This document shows, in pieces, positions 8,808 to 18,363 of a stretch of DNA of 45,282 nucleotides; within the stretch, counting starts at the first letter, position 1; each line of letters opens with the position of its first letter. The DNA is from Pseudobdellovibrionaceae bacterium (GTDB lineage: Bacteria > Bdellovibrionota > UBA1018 > UBA6935). The stretch spans positions 1 to 45,282 of the forward strand of contig PBMP01000074.1 of NCBI GenBank assembly GCA_002722705.1, read 5' to 3'. A program made the translations under genes and the position numbers. A model generated the notes under the pieces. It had not been told where the DNA came from, searched no databases, and saw only the letters and a program-made list of their open reading frames with translations.

Positions 8808-10138
8808 ACTCTTCTTGTCGTCGCGTCAATGGTAGGAATTTCCTCTAGAACGGAATCCGATGCAGTTAAATCAAGTTCATTAAATTTTCTTGCGGAAACC
8901 AAAACTCTAGATTCGTAGGTACCTACGGTTCTGTTGAACGAATCAACCGCCAAATTTAAATGTTTACCCATTTTTCCTAAATGTCCAGAGAGGTCACTCA
9001 TTCTTTTATAAATCTCTTTCCCAATTTGTCCAATCTGCTGAGCATTTTTAGTTAATGCTTCCTGCCTCCAGCCATAGGCAACTGCTCTTAGAAGAGCAAT
9101 TAAAGTTGTTGGAGTTGCTAAAATAACTCTTTGTTCGACACCCGCCTCAATTAACCCGGGATCTTGCTCCAAGGCAGCACTAAAGAAAATTTCTCCAGGT
9201 AAAAATAAAACTACAAATTCCGGTGCCTGAGAAAACTGATCCCAGTATGATTTTTTACTTAATTGAGCCATGTGGGTACGAACTTGTCTCGCGTGAGCCT
9301 TCAAGTGCTGTAGTCGAATTTCTTCATCCTTTTCTTCAATAGACTCAAGATAAGAAGACAGAGCGACCTTAGAGTCGACTACAATTTGCTTTCCTCCAGG
9401 GAGCCGAACCACGAGATCCGGCCTAAATCGGCCTTCAGAATTACTTACTGTTTCTTGTTCATAAAAATCGCAATGATCAAGCATTCCCGCCATTTCAACC
9501 ACTCTTTTTAATTGAATTTCACCCCAACGCCCACGAACTCCTGGAGAACGAAGAGCTTTTACCAGATTGGCCGTTTCAGAGCGAAGATGATTTTGAGTTT
9601 CAGCAAGATGAGCCACCTGCTCTCTTAATCCTTGGTAGGCTCCGACTCTCACTTTTTCAAGCTCTTGAATTTTTAAATCTACCTTTTCAAGAGATTCTTT
9701 AACTGGTTTAACGACCTCTTCAAATGCAGTATGTTTTTTTTCCAATTCTGCCTGGCTTCGCTCGTTCATCTTCTCGAATGTCGTTTGAGCCAACCTCAAA
9801 AAAGATTCATTATTCTGATTCATTACTTGAGAAGACAATGACTGAAAATGTTCTCCCATACGTTTTTCTGCTTCGGAAAGTGTTCGCAATTTTTCTTCAA
9901 AAAGCTCTTTTTCTTTTTTTATTTCAACCTCTGAAATAGCAAGTTCTTGCTCGGCACGATGAAGATCTTTAATCAGCTGATTTGATTTTTCTGAGAGACT
10001 GAAAAGCTCCTTTTTTACCTCTTCAAGCTGCTGTTTTGATTGGATAAGCTGAGGAAGGTACTTTAAACGCATCAGTAAAAAACCAACACCCCCGCCTAAA
10101 AGAAACGAAACCCCAATCCAAATCATATTTTCGCTCAT
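8756..10138 (-). CDS. rmuC: RmuC-family protein
   Basis: The family is linked to limiting recombination at inverted repeats in E. coli and is thought to be nuclease-like. The 460-residue protein has an N-terminal membrane helix (about residues 6-24), a long coiled coil to about 190, then the RmuC domain with GRWGEIQLKRV, RPDLVVRLPGGKQIVVDSK (a PD-(D/E)xK-like core), an EFVVLFLPGE strand and LIALLRAVAYGW. I start at the ATG preceded by AAAGGGG at good spacing. The frame extends 19 codons further to a TTG with no ribosome site, which I reject. The last 52 bp overlap the end of the convergent protease gene. Confidence 0.9.
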   Translation of the reverse strand: MSENMIWIGVSFLLGGGVGFLLMRLKYLPQLIQSKQQLEEVKKELFSLSEKSNQLIKDLHRAEQELAISEVEIKKEKELFEEKLRTLSEAEKRMGEHFQSLSSQVMNQNNESFLRLAQTTFEKMNERSQAELEKKHTAFEEVVKPVKESLEKVDLKIQELEKVRVGAYQGLREQVAHLAETQNHLRSETANLVKALRSPGVRGRWGEIQLKRVVEMAGMLDHCDFYEQETVSNSEGRFRPDLVVRLPGGKQIVVDSKVALSSYLESIEEKDEEIRLQHLKAHARQVRTHMAQLSKKSYWDQFSQAPEFVVLFLPGEIFFSAALEQDPGLIEAGVEQRVILATPTTLIALLRAVAYGWRQEALTKNAQQIGQIGKEIYKRMSDLSGHLGKMGKHLNLAVDSFNRTVGTYESRVLVSARKFNELDLTASDSVLEEIPTIDATTRRVHKPDSDDSSQKEIESL

Positions 10139-10384
10139 TTGAGCCCCTTTCTCGTCTTCAGGATAAAGGAATAACTCAATCAAAGGAGAAATCAAACCTA
10201 GAAAAAATTTTGTAACTTATCGAATTTATTTATATTATTTTTCTTCATTAATTATTTCAGATTATTAAAGTATGTTTTTAAATTGCTTTCCAGCTCAAAA
10301 CGAAAACCAAAATACCCTTGAATTTTTGACAAGTTTCGGTAATAACTTCGTCTCTAATTGAAACCCTCTATAAAGGACCTGGTT

Positions 10385-11176
10385 ATGAAAACTTTGACTG
10401 AAATCTCTGGATTCCGCCTTCAGGATGCAGCTTTGATTCGAAACGAAATCATGAAAGAATTTTCTGCAAAAGAAAAAGAAGTTGTTACATCTACTGAATC
10501 TGAAAAAAAAGATGAAACACCTGATCTTTCTGCAGAGGCTGTCCAATCAGAGAATACGGAAAATTCAACCGCGAACCCACCAGTAGAAACCCCGCCCGTA
10601 GAGACTATTTCAGCAACAGGAGAATCAGAAACTGAAAATTCGACGGAGACCACAGAAGAAAATAGTGAGACCACCCCTGCTATAGAGGCAACAGAACACG
10701 CCCCTTCTACGGAAGAGAAAAAAGAAACAAAAACTTCACAAGAAGCTAATGAATCTCAAAAAAAACAAAAAAAGAACCCAAGGGGTAAAAAACAGAAACC
10801 TCAAAGACCTCCTTATATTGCCCCTACAGGAGAAGCTCTAGAAAAACTTAAAGAATCGCTTACAGAAAAACTACAGGTGGAGGGGGAAAAACTAACTCAC
10901 CTCATTAATGCTTTAAATGCAATCAAAACAAAAACAAGAGACCTCAAAAGAGTTGTTGTATATACCTCTGAAGAAGGAGAAAAATTACCTCCTAAAGCAG
11001 TAAAAGAAGGCGAACACGTTTACATGGCGGAATACCTTCCTCCACTTCACAAACCGAAACCAAAAAAGAAGTTTTCCGGAAAAGGAAAATTCGGAAAAAA
11101 TAAAAAACGAAATAAAAACAAACGTAGACCTCCAAGAAAAAAACCAGCTGCAGAAGGAAAAATGGCCTCCGCTTAA
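10385..11176 (+). CDS. Disordered acidic/basic protein, function unknown
   Basis: A 263-residue protein with striking composition. After a short N-terminal segment (about 1-35) comes about 100 residues rich in Glu, Thr, Ser and Pro with no hydrophobic core. A short possibly folded stretch follows (about 150-215; amphipathic helix ALEKLKESLTEKLQ, then VVVYTSEEGEKLPPKAV). The tail of about 45 residues is almost entirely Lys, Arg, Pro and Gly. There is no signal peptide. The basic tail suggests RNA, DNA or ribosome binding. The ATG with AAGGA upstream is preferred over a TTG nine codons earlier. It lies 5 nt before the MscS gene. I do not recognise a family. Confidence 0.65.
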   Translation: MKTLTEISGFRLQDAALIRNEIMKEFSAKEKEVVTSTESEKKDETPDLSAEAVQSENTENSTANPPVETPPVETISATGESETENSTETTEENSETTPAIEATEHAPSTEEKKETKTSQEANESQKKQKKNPRGKKQKPQRPPYIAPTGEALEKLKESLTEKLQVEGEKLTHLINALNAIKTKTRDLKRVVVYTSEEGEKLPPKAVKEGEHVYMAEYLPPLHKPKPKKKFSGKGKFGKNKKRNKNKRRPPRKKPAAEGKMASA

Positions 11177-11181
11177 TAGTG

Positions 11182-12909
11182 ATGAAAAAAAAAATAGGCC
11201 TGTTGTTCTCAGTTTTTATTTGGAACGTAATTTTTCAAACTACGTCTTATGCGAATTCTCCACTTGCACCCACTCGACTAGATAGTCCAAGAGACACTAT
11301 GAAGACCTTCATGACCTCCATGGAGAGATTCAAAACTGCAAAAAAAAATCGCAACAAATCTAAATCTGAAGATGCGATGGAATCCGCAATAAGAACACTA
11401 AACTTAGAAAATATTCCAGTCGTCGTACAAAAAGAACGGGGCCGAGAGGCAGCCATTCTTTTAAAAGAAATTATAGATAGAATTATCGTCATTAATTACA
11501 ATTTAATTCCAGACAAGAACGTAGACCGTTGGAGGCTTAAAGACACTGAAATTACAATTGCAAAAATTCAAAATGGTGACCGAAAAGGAGAATATGCCTT
11601 TACCCAGAGAACCGTAAGTCGCTCTCGCATTGATTACGAAAAAGTCAAAGACCTACCCTATCTCGAAGGCTCTGGACAAGGTGCGGGCTACAAGGAGTCT
11701 TGGTGGAATAAGGAAATCCCACCTTCTCTGAAAAAAACCGCTTTTTGGCTCCCTAATTGGCAATGGTTAGGAATCTTTATTTCACTTTTAATCGGATTAA
11801 TTCTAAATGGAATCACACGACGAATTCATTCGATTCTACTTTTAATTGTAAAAAGAAATCAAAACTCATTTCTTTATAAAATTACTCTTGCTATCGAAAA
11901 ACCAGCTGGGCTTTTAGTCGCATGCGGATTCTGGTTTTTCTCTCTCTACGTTTTACAAATCCAAGGCCAAGCACTGATTGTTTTTGGGGCAATGACAGAA
12001 ATTGTCTTTGGATTGGGATTGATATGGGTATGCTATCAACTTGTTGATATTCTGGCCGACTCTCTTCAAAAAATTACCGAAAAAACAGAGACTGATCTTG
12101 ATGATCAACTGGTACCATTAGTTAGAAAAGTACTTAGAGTCCTTGTAGTCGTTGTTGGAGTTTTGGCTCTCATTCAGAACTTAGGTTACAACGTTTTCTC
12201 AATACTAGCTGGACTTGGACTTGGAGGATTAGCATTCGCCCTCGCAGCAAAAGACACATGTGCTAATCTACTCGGATCAATTATGATTCTCTTAGATCAA
12301 CCCTTTCGAGTGGGAGATTGGATTGTCGCAGGGAATGCTGAAGGAACGGTTGAAGAAGTGGGGTTTCGATCAACGCGAATTCGTACATTTTACAATTCAA
12401 TCATAGTTGTTCCAAACTCAGAAATGGCAAATGTTAACATTGACAACATGGGACAACGAGAATTCCGTAGAGTGAATATGAAACTAGGAATAACCTACGA
12501 TACCCCTCCTGAAAAAATTGAAGCTTACGTTGAAGGCTTAAAGAATATAATAAAGGCAAATTCATTTACCAGAAAAGATTACTTTCACGTTGTTTTCAGT
12601 GAGTTCTCGTCCTCTTCGTTAAATATACTCATCTATTTTTTCTTAAAAGTTCCTAATTGGTCTGAAGAACTTGTTGAAAAACAGAATCTTTTCTTAGAGT
12701 TCATTCGACTAGCAAACGATTTAGAAATAGATTTTGCGTTCCCTACTCAAACAATTCATGTAGAAACAACCCCACAAGACGCAAAACCTCCAAGACACCG
12801 CAATTATTCTTCAAGTGAAATGAAAAAAGTAGCTGAAGCCTTTGGACCTCATGGGGATCGCTCAAGACCTAAGGGAGCCGGGATTTTTATCCCTCCATAC
12901 GAAGAATGA
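11182..12909 (+). CDS. MscS-family mechanosensitive channel with periplasmic N-terminus
   Basis: Inner-membrane channel that opens under membrane tension to release solutes. Of 575 residues, 1-25 look like a signal peptide and about 26-190 form an extracytoplasmic domain. Membrane helices follow at about 195-211, 241-260, 266-290 and 317-334. The pore helix at 337-356 has the Gly/Ala-rich MscS pattern (AGLGLGGLAFALAAKD). The beta domain (PFRVGDWI, VEEVGFRSTRIRTF, VVPNSEMANV) and a C-terminal alpha/beta domain complete the protein. It is larger than E. coli MscS (286 residues), nearer the YbdG/YnaI class. A GTG one codon earlier is an alternative start. Its stop overlaps the next gene's start (ATGA). 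Confidence 0.88.
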   Translation: MKKKIGLLFSVFIWNVIFQTTSYANSPLAPTRLDSPRDTMKTFMTSMERFKTAKKNRNKSKSEDAMESAIRTLNLENIPVVVQKERGREAAILLKEIIDRIIVINYNLIPDKNVDRWRLKDTEITIAKIQNGDRKGEYAFTQRTVSRSRIDYEKVKDLPYLEGSGQGAGYKESWWNKEIPPSLKKTAFWLPNWQWLGIFISLLIGLILNGITRRIHSILLLIVKRNQNSFLYKITLAIEKPAGLLVACGFWFFSLYVLQIQGQALIVFGAMTEIVFGLGLIWVCYQLVDILADSLQKITEKTETDLDDQLVPLVRKVLRVLVVVVGVLALIQNLGYNVFSILAGLGLGGLAFALAAKDTCANLLGSIMILLDQPFRVGDWIVAGNAEGTVEEVGFRSTRIRTFYNSIIVVPNSEMANVNIDNMGQREFRRVNMKLGITYDTPPEKIEAYVEGLKNIIKANSFTRKDYFHVVFSEFSSSSLNILIYFFLKVPNWSEELVEKQNLFLEFIRLANDLEIDFAFPTQTIHVETTPQDAKPPRHRNYSSSEMKKVAEAFGPHGDRSRPKGAGIFIPPYEE

Positions 12910-14132
12910 TAAAATCTCCTGTAATGCTCCTTATCGGCTATGTATGGCCTGAATTCACTTCCTCCGCTGCAGGAATAAGGGACCATAATCTTATTAAATT
13001 ATTTTTAGATGAAGGCTACGAAGTACATTGTGCATCTACCGCAAAAAAAAACTCTTTCCAAAGTGACTTAGAAAAACAAAACGTTAAAACTCATAACATT
13101 AAAATGAACGACTCTTCATTTGATGAATGGATCAAAAAAATTAATCCAGAAGTAGTTATTTTTGACCGTTTTGTAACAGAAGAAAAATTCGGCTGGCGAG
13201 TTCATCTCAATGCACCAAATGCAATTAGAATTTTAGACACACAAGACCTTCATTTTCTTAGAAAAAAAAGGCAAGCACTCATCACTGGAGAAAAAGAATC
13301 TAAAACAAATCTATATCGAGAAATTTCTTCAATTTACCGATCTGATCTCTCCTTAATCATCTCCTCTTACGAATATCATTTATTGATAAACGAATATAAT
13401 ATACCAAAAGAACATTTACACCTTATTCGTTTTTGTTACGAAATATTTGTTCCAGAAAAAAAATTCGAAGAAAGAAAAAACTTCATTACTATTGGAAACT
13501 ATCGTCATCCACCAAATGCAGACGGAATCAAATGGCTTATTTCTGAAATTTGGCCAGAAATAAAAAGACAAATTCCAGAAGCACAACTTCACTGCTATGG
13601 CGCTTATCTTCCTGAAGACTTCAAAAAAAAAGAAGATAAAAAAAATGGTATTTTTTTTAAGGGATGGGCAAAAGAATCAATCAACACTCTAAAGGACTAT
13701 CGAATTAACTTAGCAGCACTAAGATTTGGAGCGGGAATTAAAGGAAAGATATCTGATGGATGGGTCGCAAATACACCATGCATTACTACTCCTATTGGGG
13801 CTGAAGGCATGATCGAGACAGAAGATCTGTTCCCAGGTGAAATTGCTGAAAACTCTGAACAATTTGCTCAATACGCGATTTCTCTCTATCAAGATAAAAA
13901 AAAATATCAAATACATCAAAAGAGATGCAAAAATACTATCGACAAATATTATAGATACAATCAATCTGTTTCTTTTTTCAAAAAAATAAATGATCTGATT
14001 TGCAATATAGAAAAGTATCGAAAAAATAACATTATAGGAAATATTCTGTTTTTTGAACAACATCGAAGTACCGAATATTTTTCGAGATGGATAGAATTAA
14101 AAGAAAAACAAAACATCGAACAATCTTCTTAA
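12906..14132 (+). CDS. Glycosyltransferase, GT4-like
   Basis: Predicted GT-B fold glycosyltransferase of 408 residues. The N-terminal half has a Rossmann-type start (LLIGYVWPEFTSSAAGIRDH, the Gly/Ala loop contacting the acceptor) and ILDTQDLHFLR. The C-terminal half has FITIGNYRHPPNADGIKWL, a nucleotide-sugar site segment GIFFKGWAKE, and the family pattern LAALRFGAGIKGKISDGWVANTPCITTPIGAEGM with the usual Glu. The ATG overlaps the MscS stop by 4 nt, so the two are co-translated. No polysaccharide cluster surrounds it, so donor and acceptor are unknown. The stop overlaps the convergent HAD gene by 4 bp (TTAA). Confidence 0.8.
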   Translation: MIKSPVMLLIGYVWPEFTSSAAGIRDHNLIKLFLDEGYEVHCASTAKKNSFQSDLEKQNVKTHNIKMNDSSFDEWIKKINPEVVIFDRFVTEEKFGWRVHLNAPNAIRILDTQDLHFLRKKRQALITGEKESKTNLYREISSIYRSDLSLIISSYEYHLLINEYNIPKEHLHLIRFCYEIFVPEKKFEERKNFITIGNYRHPPNADGIKWLISEIWPEIKRQIPEAQLHCYGAYLPEDFKKKEDKKNGIFFKGWAKESINTLKDYRINLAALRFGAGIKGKISDGWVANTPCITTPIGAEGMIETEDLFPGEIAENSEQFAQYAISLYQDKKKYQIHQKRCKNTIDKYYRYNQSVSFFKKINDLICNIEKYRKNNIIGNILFFEQHRSTEYFSRWIELKEKQNIEQSS

Positions 14133-14716
14133 CTATTTTTTAATGCTAAAAACCAATCAATCGCTTCACTATAATTATTCCAACTCATGTCACATATAGA
14201 GCTGTAATCAACACCTTCTCTACTTTTATACCAAACTCCAGAAATACCAGCATTTCTTGCCGCATGTAGATCATATTCGTAGTCACCAACCATTAAAACC
14301 TCATCTGGTTTTAATCTCCATTGGTTTAAAAAAAATAAAACACCTTCTGGGTCCGGTTTAGGACGAACTAAATCTTCTCTTGCCAAAACTCCATCAAAAA
14401 GATTTTGATATTGCTCAATCTTAAGTTGAATAATTTTTTTTGAATTTCGTGTTAAAATCCCAGTCTTGATGTTTGAATCTCTTAAAAGACGGACGAACTC
14501 AATAGATCTCGGAAACCATTCTGAACGAATCGCACTTAAATACTCTAACTCAAAGACCTTTTTAAACGCTTCCTTTTGCAGTGTATTTTCCCATTTAGAA
14601 ATTGTTTCCAAAATAGGTTCACCTGATGGAATCCCTACTTCTTTTCGAATTTCTTCAAAATTCAAATCGCTTGTCACCAAAGTTCCATCAAAATCAAAAA
14701 TTATTCCACGAATCAT
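14129..14716 (-). CDS. HAD-superfamily phosphatase, phosphoglycolate phosphatase-like
   Basis: Predicted Mg-dependent phosphomonoesterase of 195 residues. It has HAD motif I DFDGT (Asp8 nucleophile, Asp10 acid/base), motif II Thr in GILTRNS, motif III Lys in VRPKPDPEG, and motif IV GDYEYDLHAARNAG. A helical cap lies between motifs I and II, as in the Gph/PgmB class. The ATG at 14716 is chosen because the motif starts at residue 6. An upstream TTG would add 12 codons with no ribosome site. The substrate cannot be read from sequence. It is divergent from the MurQ-like gene, with 65 bp between them. Confidence 0.82.
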   Translation of the reverse strand: MIRGIIFDFDGTLVTSDLNFEEIRKEVGIPSGEPILETISKWENTLQKEAFKKVFELEYLSAIRSEWFPRSIEFVRLLRDSNIKTGILTRNSKKIIQLKIEQYQNLFDGVLAREDLVRPKPDPEGVLFFLNQWRLKPDEVLMVGDYEYDLHAARNAGISGVWYKSREGVDYSSICDMSWNNYSEAIDWFLALKNS

Positions 14717-14781
14717 TTTTTTCACTCTATCTAAAAACAATTTAAGAGACAATAAATGTTCTCATGATAAAATAATTTAAC

Positions 14782-16287
14782 ATGAAAGACTCAAGATATA
14801 ATTTAAAAAGTTTTTTAAATTCTTCTCATTTATATAATTTAGGTCATCTTCCTACAGAGGGTTTTCATCCATTAACTCAAGATCTTTCAGAAAGAACTCT
14901 CCTTTCATCTCAGGATGGAATTAATATTCTAAAAGAAGTTGATCTAACAGCGTTTGAAAAATTAGAAACAAAAAAAAAATCAATCGAAACTTATCAAAAG
15001 TGGATACAAGATCATTTAAAGAATAATAAAAAGGTTTTTTTATCTGGATGTGGTGCTACAGGAAGGTTAGCTATTCTTTTAGAGTTTTTTTTTACAAGAA
15101 TAAAAAAAAGTAATTCAGTTGTCGGGTTTATGGCTGGAGGCGACGCTGCATTTATCCGTTCAATAGAGCGATTTGAAGATCAAAAAGAATTTGGAGCTAG
15201 ACAATTAAAAGAACTGGGATTTAAAGCAAACGATCTACTAATAGGAATAACAGAAGGGGGTGAAACTCCTTTTGTTATAGGAACAGTAATGCATGCAATA
15301 AAAGCCAAGGGAATTCCTGGGTTTGTTTATTGTAATCCAAAAAAGACTCTCATTGATACAGTTGAACGATCAAAAATAATTTTAGAAAACCACACAGTAA
15401 ATGATCTCGAATTATTCGTAGGAGAGATGGCAATTTCTGGAAGTACTCGAATGCAAGCTACATCTATAATGATGGCGGCACTTGGATTTTCTTTATGGGG
15501 GGATTTAGAGTTTGCTCGTTGGATAGATCAGTTTTTTCATGCATTTACTCAAGTCAAATGGGATCAACTTGAATACTGGATAAACTACGAATATAAAGCT
15601 TATCAAAATTCTGAATGGATACATTATGAATCAAAAACTTCAGCTCTTAGTGTTCTTACCGATACTACAGAAAGAGCTCCTACTTTTTCTTTAAATCCCT
15701 TTAAAAGCCAACTGAAAAATGAACCTAATTCAATCTCATATTTAATTGCCCCTGAAACTACAAGTAGCGCAGAAGCCTGGGAAATCATTTTGGGCCGCAA
15801 ACCTCGATCGCTTGAATGGAAGGAAACCAAGGAAGACACCGGTTTAAATCAAATTTATGCTTTTGACCTTAGTGAAACCGAAAAAGAAAGACGAACAAAA
15901 ATAAACTCCTCTCACTTAATAACTATAAATTGGACATCTCAAGGACTTGAGATAGTTTTCCCTAAAATAAAAATTATTCTTTCTCCTCCAGAAAAAGATC
16001 TTCTTATTCGAGAACTTCTTTTAAAAATGATTCTGAATCAAGTAAGTACATTAACAATGACTAAATTAGGAAAAGTAAAAAACAATATTATGACTCATGT
16101 AAAACCAAGTAACGGAAAATTAATTGATCGTGCTATTCGCTACCTAGCTAAACTTAATCAAGAAAATAATATTAATGAACCCAAAGTTTATGCAATGTAT
16201 GCAAAAAAAATATTTGAAGCTATTCCCGAAGCCACTCAAGATTCTCCGGCAATACAAATTGCATTAAAAAAGCTACAGTCTTTTTAA
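14782..16287 (+). CDS. SIS-domain protein, MurQ/GCKR family, long form
   Basis: MurQ cleaves the lactyl ether of N-acetylmuramic acid 6-phosphate in cell-wall recycling, and GCKR is its double-SIS eukaryotic relative. This 501-residue protein is far longer than MurQ (about 300). The first half has the MurQ-type SIS signature: SGCGATGRLAILLE at 88-101, FMAGGDAAFIRSIERFED at 116-133, an EGGETPFVIG phosphosugar loop and ISGSTRMQA. Glu101 and Glu132 align by eye with the two MurQ catalytic glutamates, so etherase activity is possible. The second half includes a weak second SIS-like region and ends with a MurQ-like helical tail (IDRAIRYLAKLN). No Shine-Dalgarno is visible before the ATG. Confidence 0.75.
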   Translation: MKDSRYNLKSFLNSSHLYNLGHLPTEGFHPLTQDLSERTLLSSQDGINILKEVDLTAFEKLETKKKSIETYQKWIQDHLKNNKKVFLSGCGATGRLAILLEFFFTRIKKSNSVVGFMAGGDAAFIRSIERFEDQKEFGARQLKELGFKANDLLIGITEGGETPFVIGTVMHAIKAKGIPGFVYCNPKKTLIDTVERSKIILENHTVNDLELFVGEMAISGSTRMQATSIMMAALGFSLWGDLEFARWIDQFFHAFTQVKWDQLEYWINYEYKAYQNSEWIHYESKTSALSVLTDTTERAPTFSLNPFKSQLKNEPNSISYLIAPETTSSAEAWEIILGRKPRSLEWKETKEDTGLNQIYAFDLSETEKERRTKINSSHLITINWTSQGLEIVFPKIKIILSPPEKDLLIRELLLKMILNQVSTLTMTKLGKVKNNIMTHVKPSNGKLIDRAIRYLAKLNQENNINEPKVYAMYAKKIFEAIPEATQDSPAIQIALKKLQSF

Positions 16288-16351
16288 GATATCGTTCTTT
16301 AAGAGAAAATAAATACTGTGTTAAATATGACCTATCTCTCTAATGACATAA

Positions 16352-16381
16352 TTCGCAAGTGAATAAATATTAAGTTATAAT
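16352..16381 (+). promoter_or_regulatory. Probable sigma-70 promoter for the gene at 16413
   Basis: A perfect TATAAT lies at 16376-16381, with TTCGCA (4 of 6 matches to TTGACA) 18 nt upstream at 16352-16357. The next gene's ATG is 31 nt after the -10, with GGGGGA before it. This is the cleanest -10 seen upstream of a gene in this part of the window. Confidence 0.5.
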
Positions 16382-16412
16382 AATTAAACAAACTAAAATC
16401 GGGGGATTTTTT

Positions 16413-17315
16413 ATGAATACTAGTTTGTCTAAATTAATTGGTGTTTTTTCAGTTATAGTTATTTCAAATTTTGCACAAGCGGAAACTCGTACAGAGGTTC
16501 AAAATACATGCAAACATACTGCTGACGCAAAGTCGATTCTCTTCATGACCGAATTAAAAATGGCAAATGAAGCTTTTGAAAAAACAGACTTTGATTACAA
16601 AAATTTAGAAAATGAACACCAAGAAATTGCAAAAAGCATTCAAAATTTTCTTAACGAAAAACATCATGCTTCACTTTCTGAACCAAAAAATAAACCCATT
16701 GTTGAAGATCTAGATATCTATCCCTTTTCAAAATCAAAAACAAAACATGAATCACTTCAAGAAGTAAAAGAATTTCTAAATCAAAAAGTTTTAGTTTCTT
16801 GTTCTCCGAAAGAAAAAGACGACAAAGTAAAACTTAGAAAAAAAACACATCACTACAAATTAAACTCTGAAAAGTGGGGGCCTGTTGAACTAGAAAGAGA
16901 TTTTTGCGAAGAAGACTCTATGAAAAAATCCGTAGTTAAAAGTCGGGAAATAAAAAATATCTCATACAAAAATGGATTACATTTTACTATATGCGATAAC
17001 ATTACCCAAAAACAAAAAGATCTCAGCGAAACTCCCGTTGAAGTAAAATATTTTGACTATGATGTAAATATCTGCTCAGAAATTACAATCACATCTAAAA
17101 AAGTAGCGATCAAAAGCGATCAAAAACCTCGAGAAAATTTTGATGTAAATCCTGAAATTACACTTCCTGAACTCATGGCAGAAAACGCTAGACTCTGTGA
17201 GAAAGAAAAACAATCAGAAGACTTGATTTCAGTCGCTACTCAATACGAAAAGAAAGTTCCTTTAGTGCTTGCAAACGCTCAAACTAAAAATACGCGTGGA
17301 AGCAAAGGCCAGTAA
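16413..17315 (+). CDS. Secreted protein of unknown function
   Basis: The 300-residue protein has a signal peptide (Lys7, hydrophobic core, cleavage near AQAE at about 22-25). The rest is hydrophilic and rich in Lys and Glu, with scattered cysteines (first at about 31) that could pair in the periplasm. No enzyme motif or repeat stands out. The ATG follows GGGGGA at good spacing and a TATAAT promoter. Its TAA directly abuts the stop of nrdB on the opposite strand. I do not recognise a family. Confidence 0.6.
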   Translation: MNTSLSKLIGVFSVIVISNFAQAETRTEVQNTCKHTADAKSILFMTELKMANEAFEKTDFDYKNLENEHQEIAKSIQNFLNEKHHASLSEPKNKPIVEDLDIYPFSKSKTKHESLQEVKEFLNQKVLVSCSPKEKDDKVKLRKKTHHYKLNSEKWGPVELERDFCEEDSMKKSVVKSREIKNISYKNGLHFTICDNITQKQKDLSETPVEVKYFDYDVNICSEITITSKKVAIKSDQKPRENFDVNPEITLPELMAENARLCEKEKQSEDLISVATQYEKKVPLVLANAQTKNTRGSKGQ

Positions 17316-18314
17316 TCAAAACGCCTCTGAAAAAGAAACATCTCCTTCAACACCTACTTGATAGGCTGAAACTCTTCTTTCGAAGAAGTTAGTCAATTCT
17401 TGAACATCTTGAAGATCGAGAAAAGAAAATGGGTTTTTAGATCCATAATGAGGGGCCATCCCTAAAGTCTCAAGACGACAGTCGGCAACAAACTCCAAAT
17501 AAGTTCTCATATCTTTTGGTGAAAGACCGGCAACTCCCTTATTGAGTACATCATACGCGAACAAGGTCTCAGCTTCTACTGCATCTGAAATCATCTCTAA
17601 AACTTCTTTTTTAAGACCATCATTGAATAAAGACGGCTCCTCTTCTCTAACGATTTCAATAATCTTGAATGCAAAATTCATATGCATACTTTCATCCCTG
17701 AAAACCCAATTTGTTCCTGCTGCTAAACCATTTAAAAGTCCTTTAGATCTCAGAAAATAGATATAAGCAAATGCAGCAAAAAAGAAAAGACCTTCATTAC
17801 AAGCAGCAAAACAAATTAAATTCTTTAAAAACTGTCTTCGCTCCTCTTGGTTTTTCAAAGAACCAAGATGAGCTATTGAATCCTGCCATTTAAAAGAAAA
17901 TTCAGCTTTTTTTCTAATCGATGGAATATTATGAATTGCAGCAAATGCTCTATTTCGTTCTTCTTTATCTGGAACATAAGTATCCAACAAAGTTAAATAG
18001 AATTGAACATGAACCGCCTCCTCAAAAAGCTGTCTAGATAAATACAGACGCGCTTCAGGAGAGTTAATATGTTGATACAAATTTAAAACAAGATTATTCG
18101 ATACAATCGAATCTCCGGTCGCAAAAAAGGCAACTAATCGACTAATTAAATGTCGCTCTGGTTCTGATAAACGCTCTCTCAAATCAACTAGATCATCTGA
18201 AAAATCAACTTCTTCTACTGTCCACGTATTCTTTATCGCATCTTTGTACATTTCATACAATTCTGGATATTTCATTGGTCTAAGAGTTAAATTCAATCCC
18301 GGCTCTAAAATCAT
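17316..18314 (-). CDS. nrdB: Ribonucleotide reductase class Ia, beta (R2) subunit
   Basis: Holds the diiron-tyrosyl radical that starts reduction of ribonucleotides by NrdA. In 332 residues the full ligand set is visible at family spacing: Asp68, Glu99, His102, Glu174, Glu208 and His211, with the radical Tyr106 four residues after His102. The Asp-to-Glu interval of 31 and the Glu-to-Glu interval of 34 match E. coli NrdB. This is the tyrosyl-radical form; no ligand substitution is seen. It lies 49 nt after nrdA on the same strand and is probably co-transcribed from the nrdA promoter near 21.0 kb. No nrdI or nrdH is nearby, consistent with Ia rather than Ib. Confidence 0.95.
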   Translation of the reverse strand: MILEPGLNLTLRPMKYPELYEMYKDAIKNTWTVEEVDFSDDLVDLRERLSEPERHLISRLVAFFATGDSIVSNNLVLNLYQHINSPEARLYLSRQLFEEAVHVQFYLTLLDTYVPDKEERNRAFAAIHNIPSIRKKAEFSFKWQDSIAHLGSLKNQEERRQFLKNLICFAACNEGLFFFAAFAYIYFLRSKGLLNGLAAGTNWVFRDESMHMNFAFKIIEIVREEEPSLFNDGLKKEVLEMISDAVEAETLFAYDVLNKGVAGLSPKDMRTYLEFVADCRLETLGMAPHYGSKNPFSFLDLQDVQELTNFFERRVSAYQVGVEGDVSFSEAF

Positions 18315-18363
18315 ATACGACCCCTTAATTAATACAGTTCAAAAATTTTGCCTGAATTTGTCT

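Noticed and set aside
10326-10331. Perfect TTGACA before the gene at 10385
   Set aside because: No acceptable -10 lies 16-18 nt downstream, so I do not call a promoter from it alone.
13719-14063. 114-codon minus-strand frame inside the glycosyltransferase gene
   Set aside because: Phe/Ile/Ser-rich antisense shadow of an AT-rich gene with no start support.
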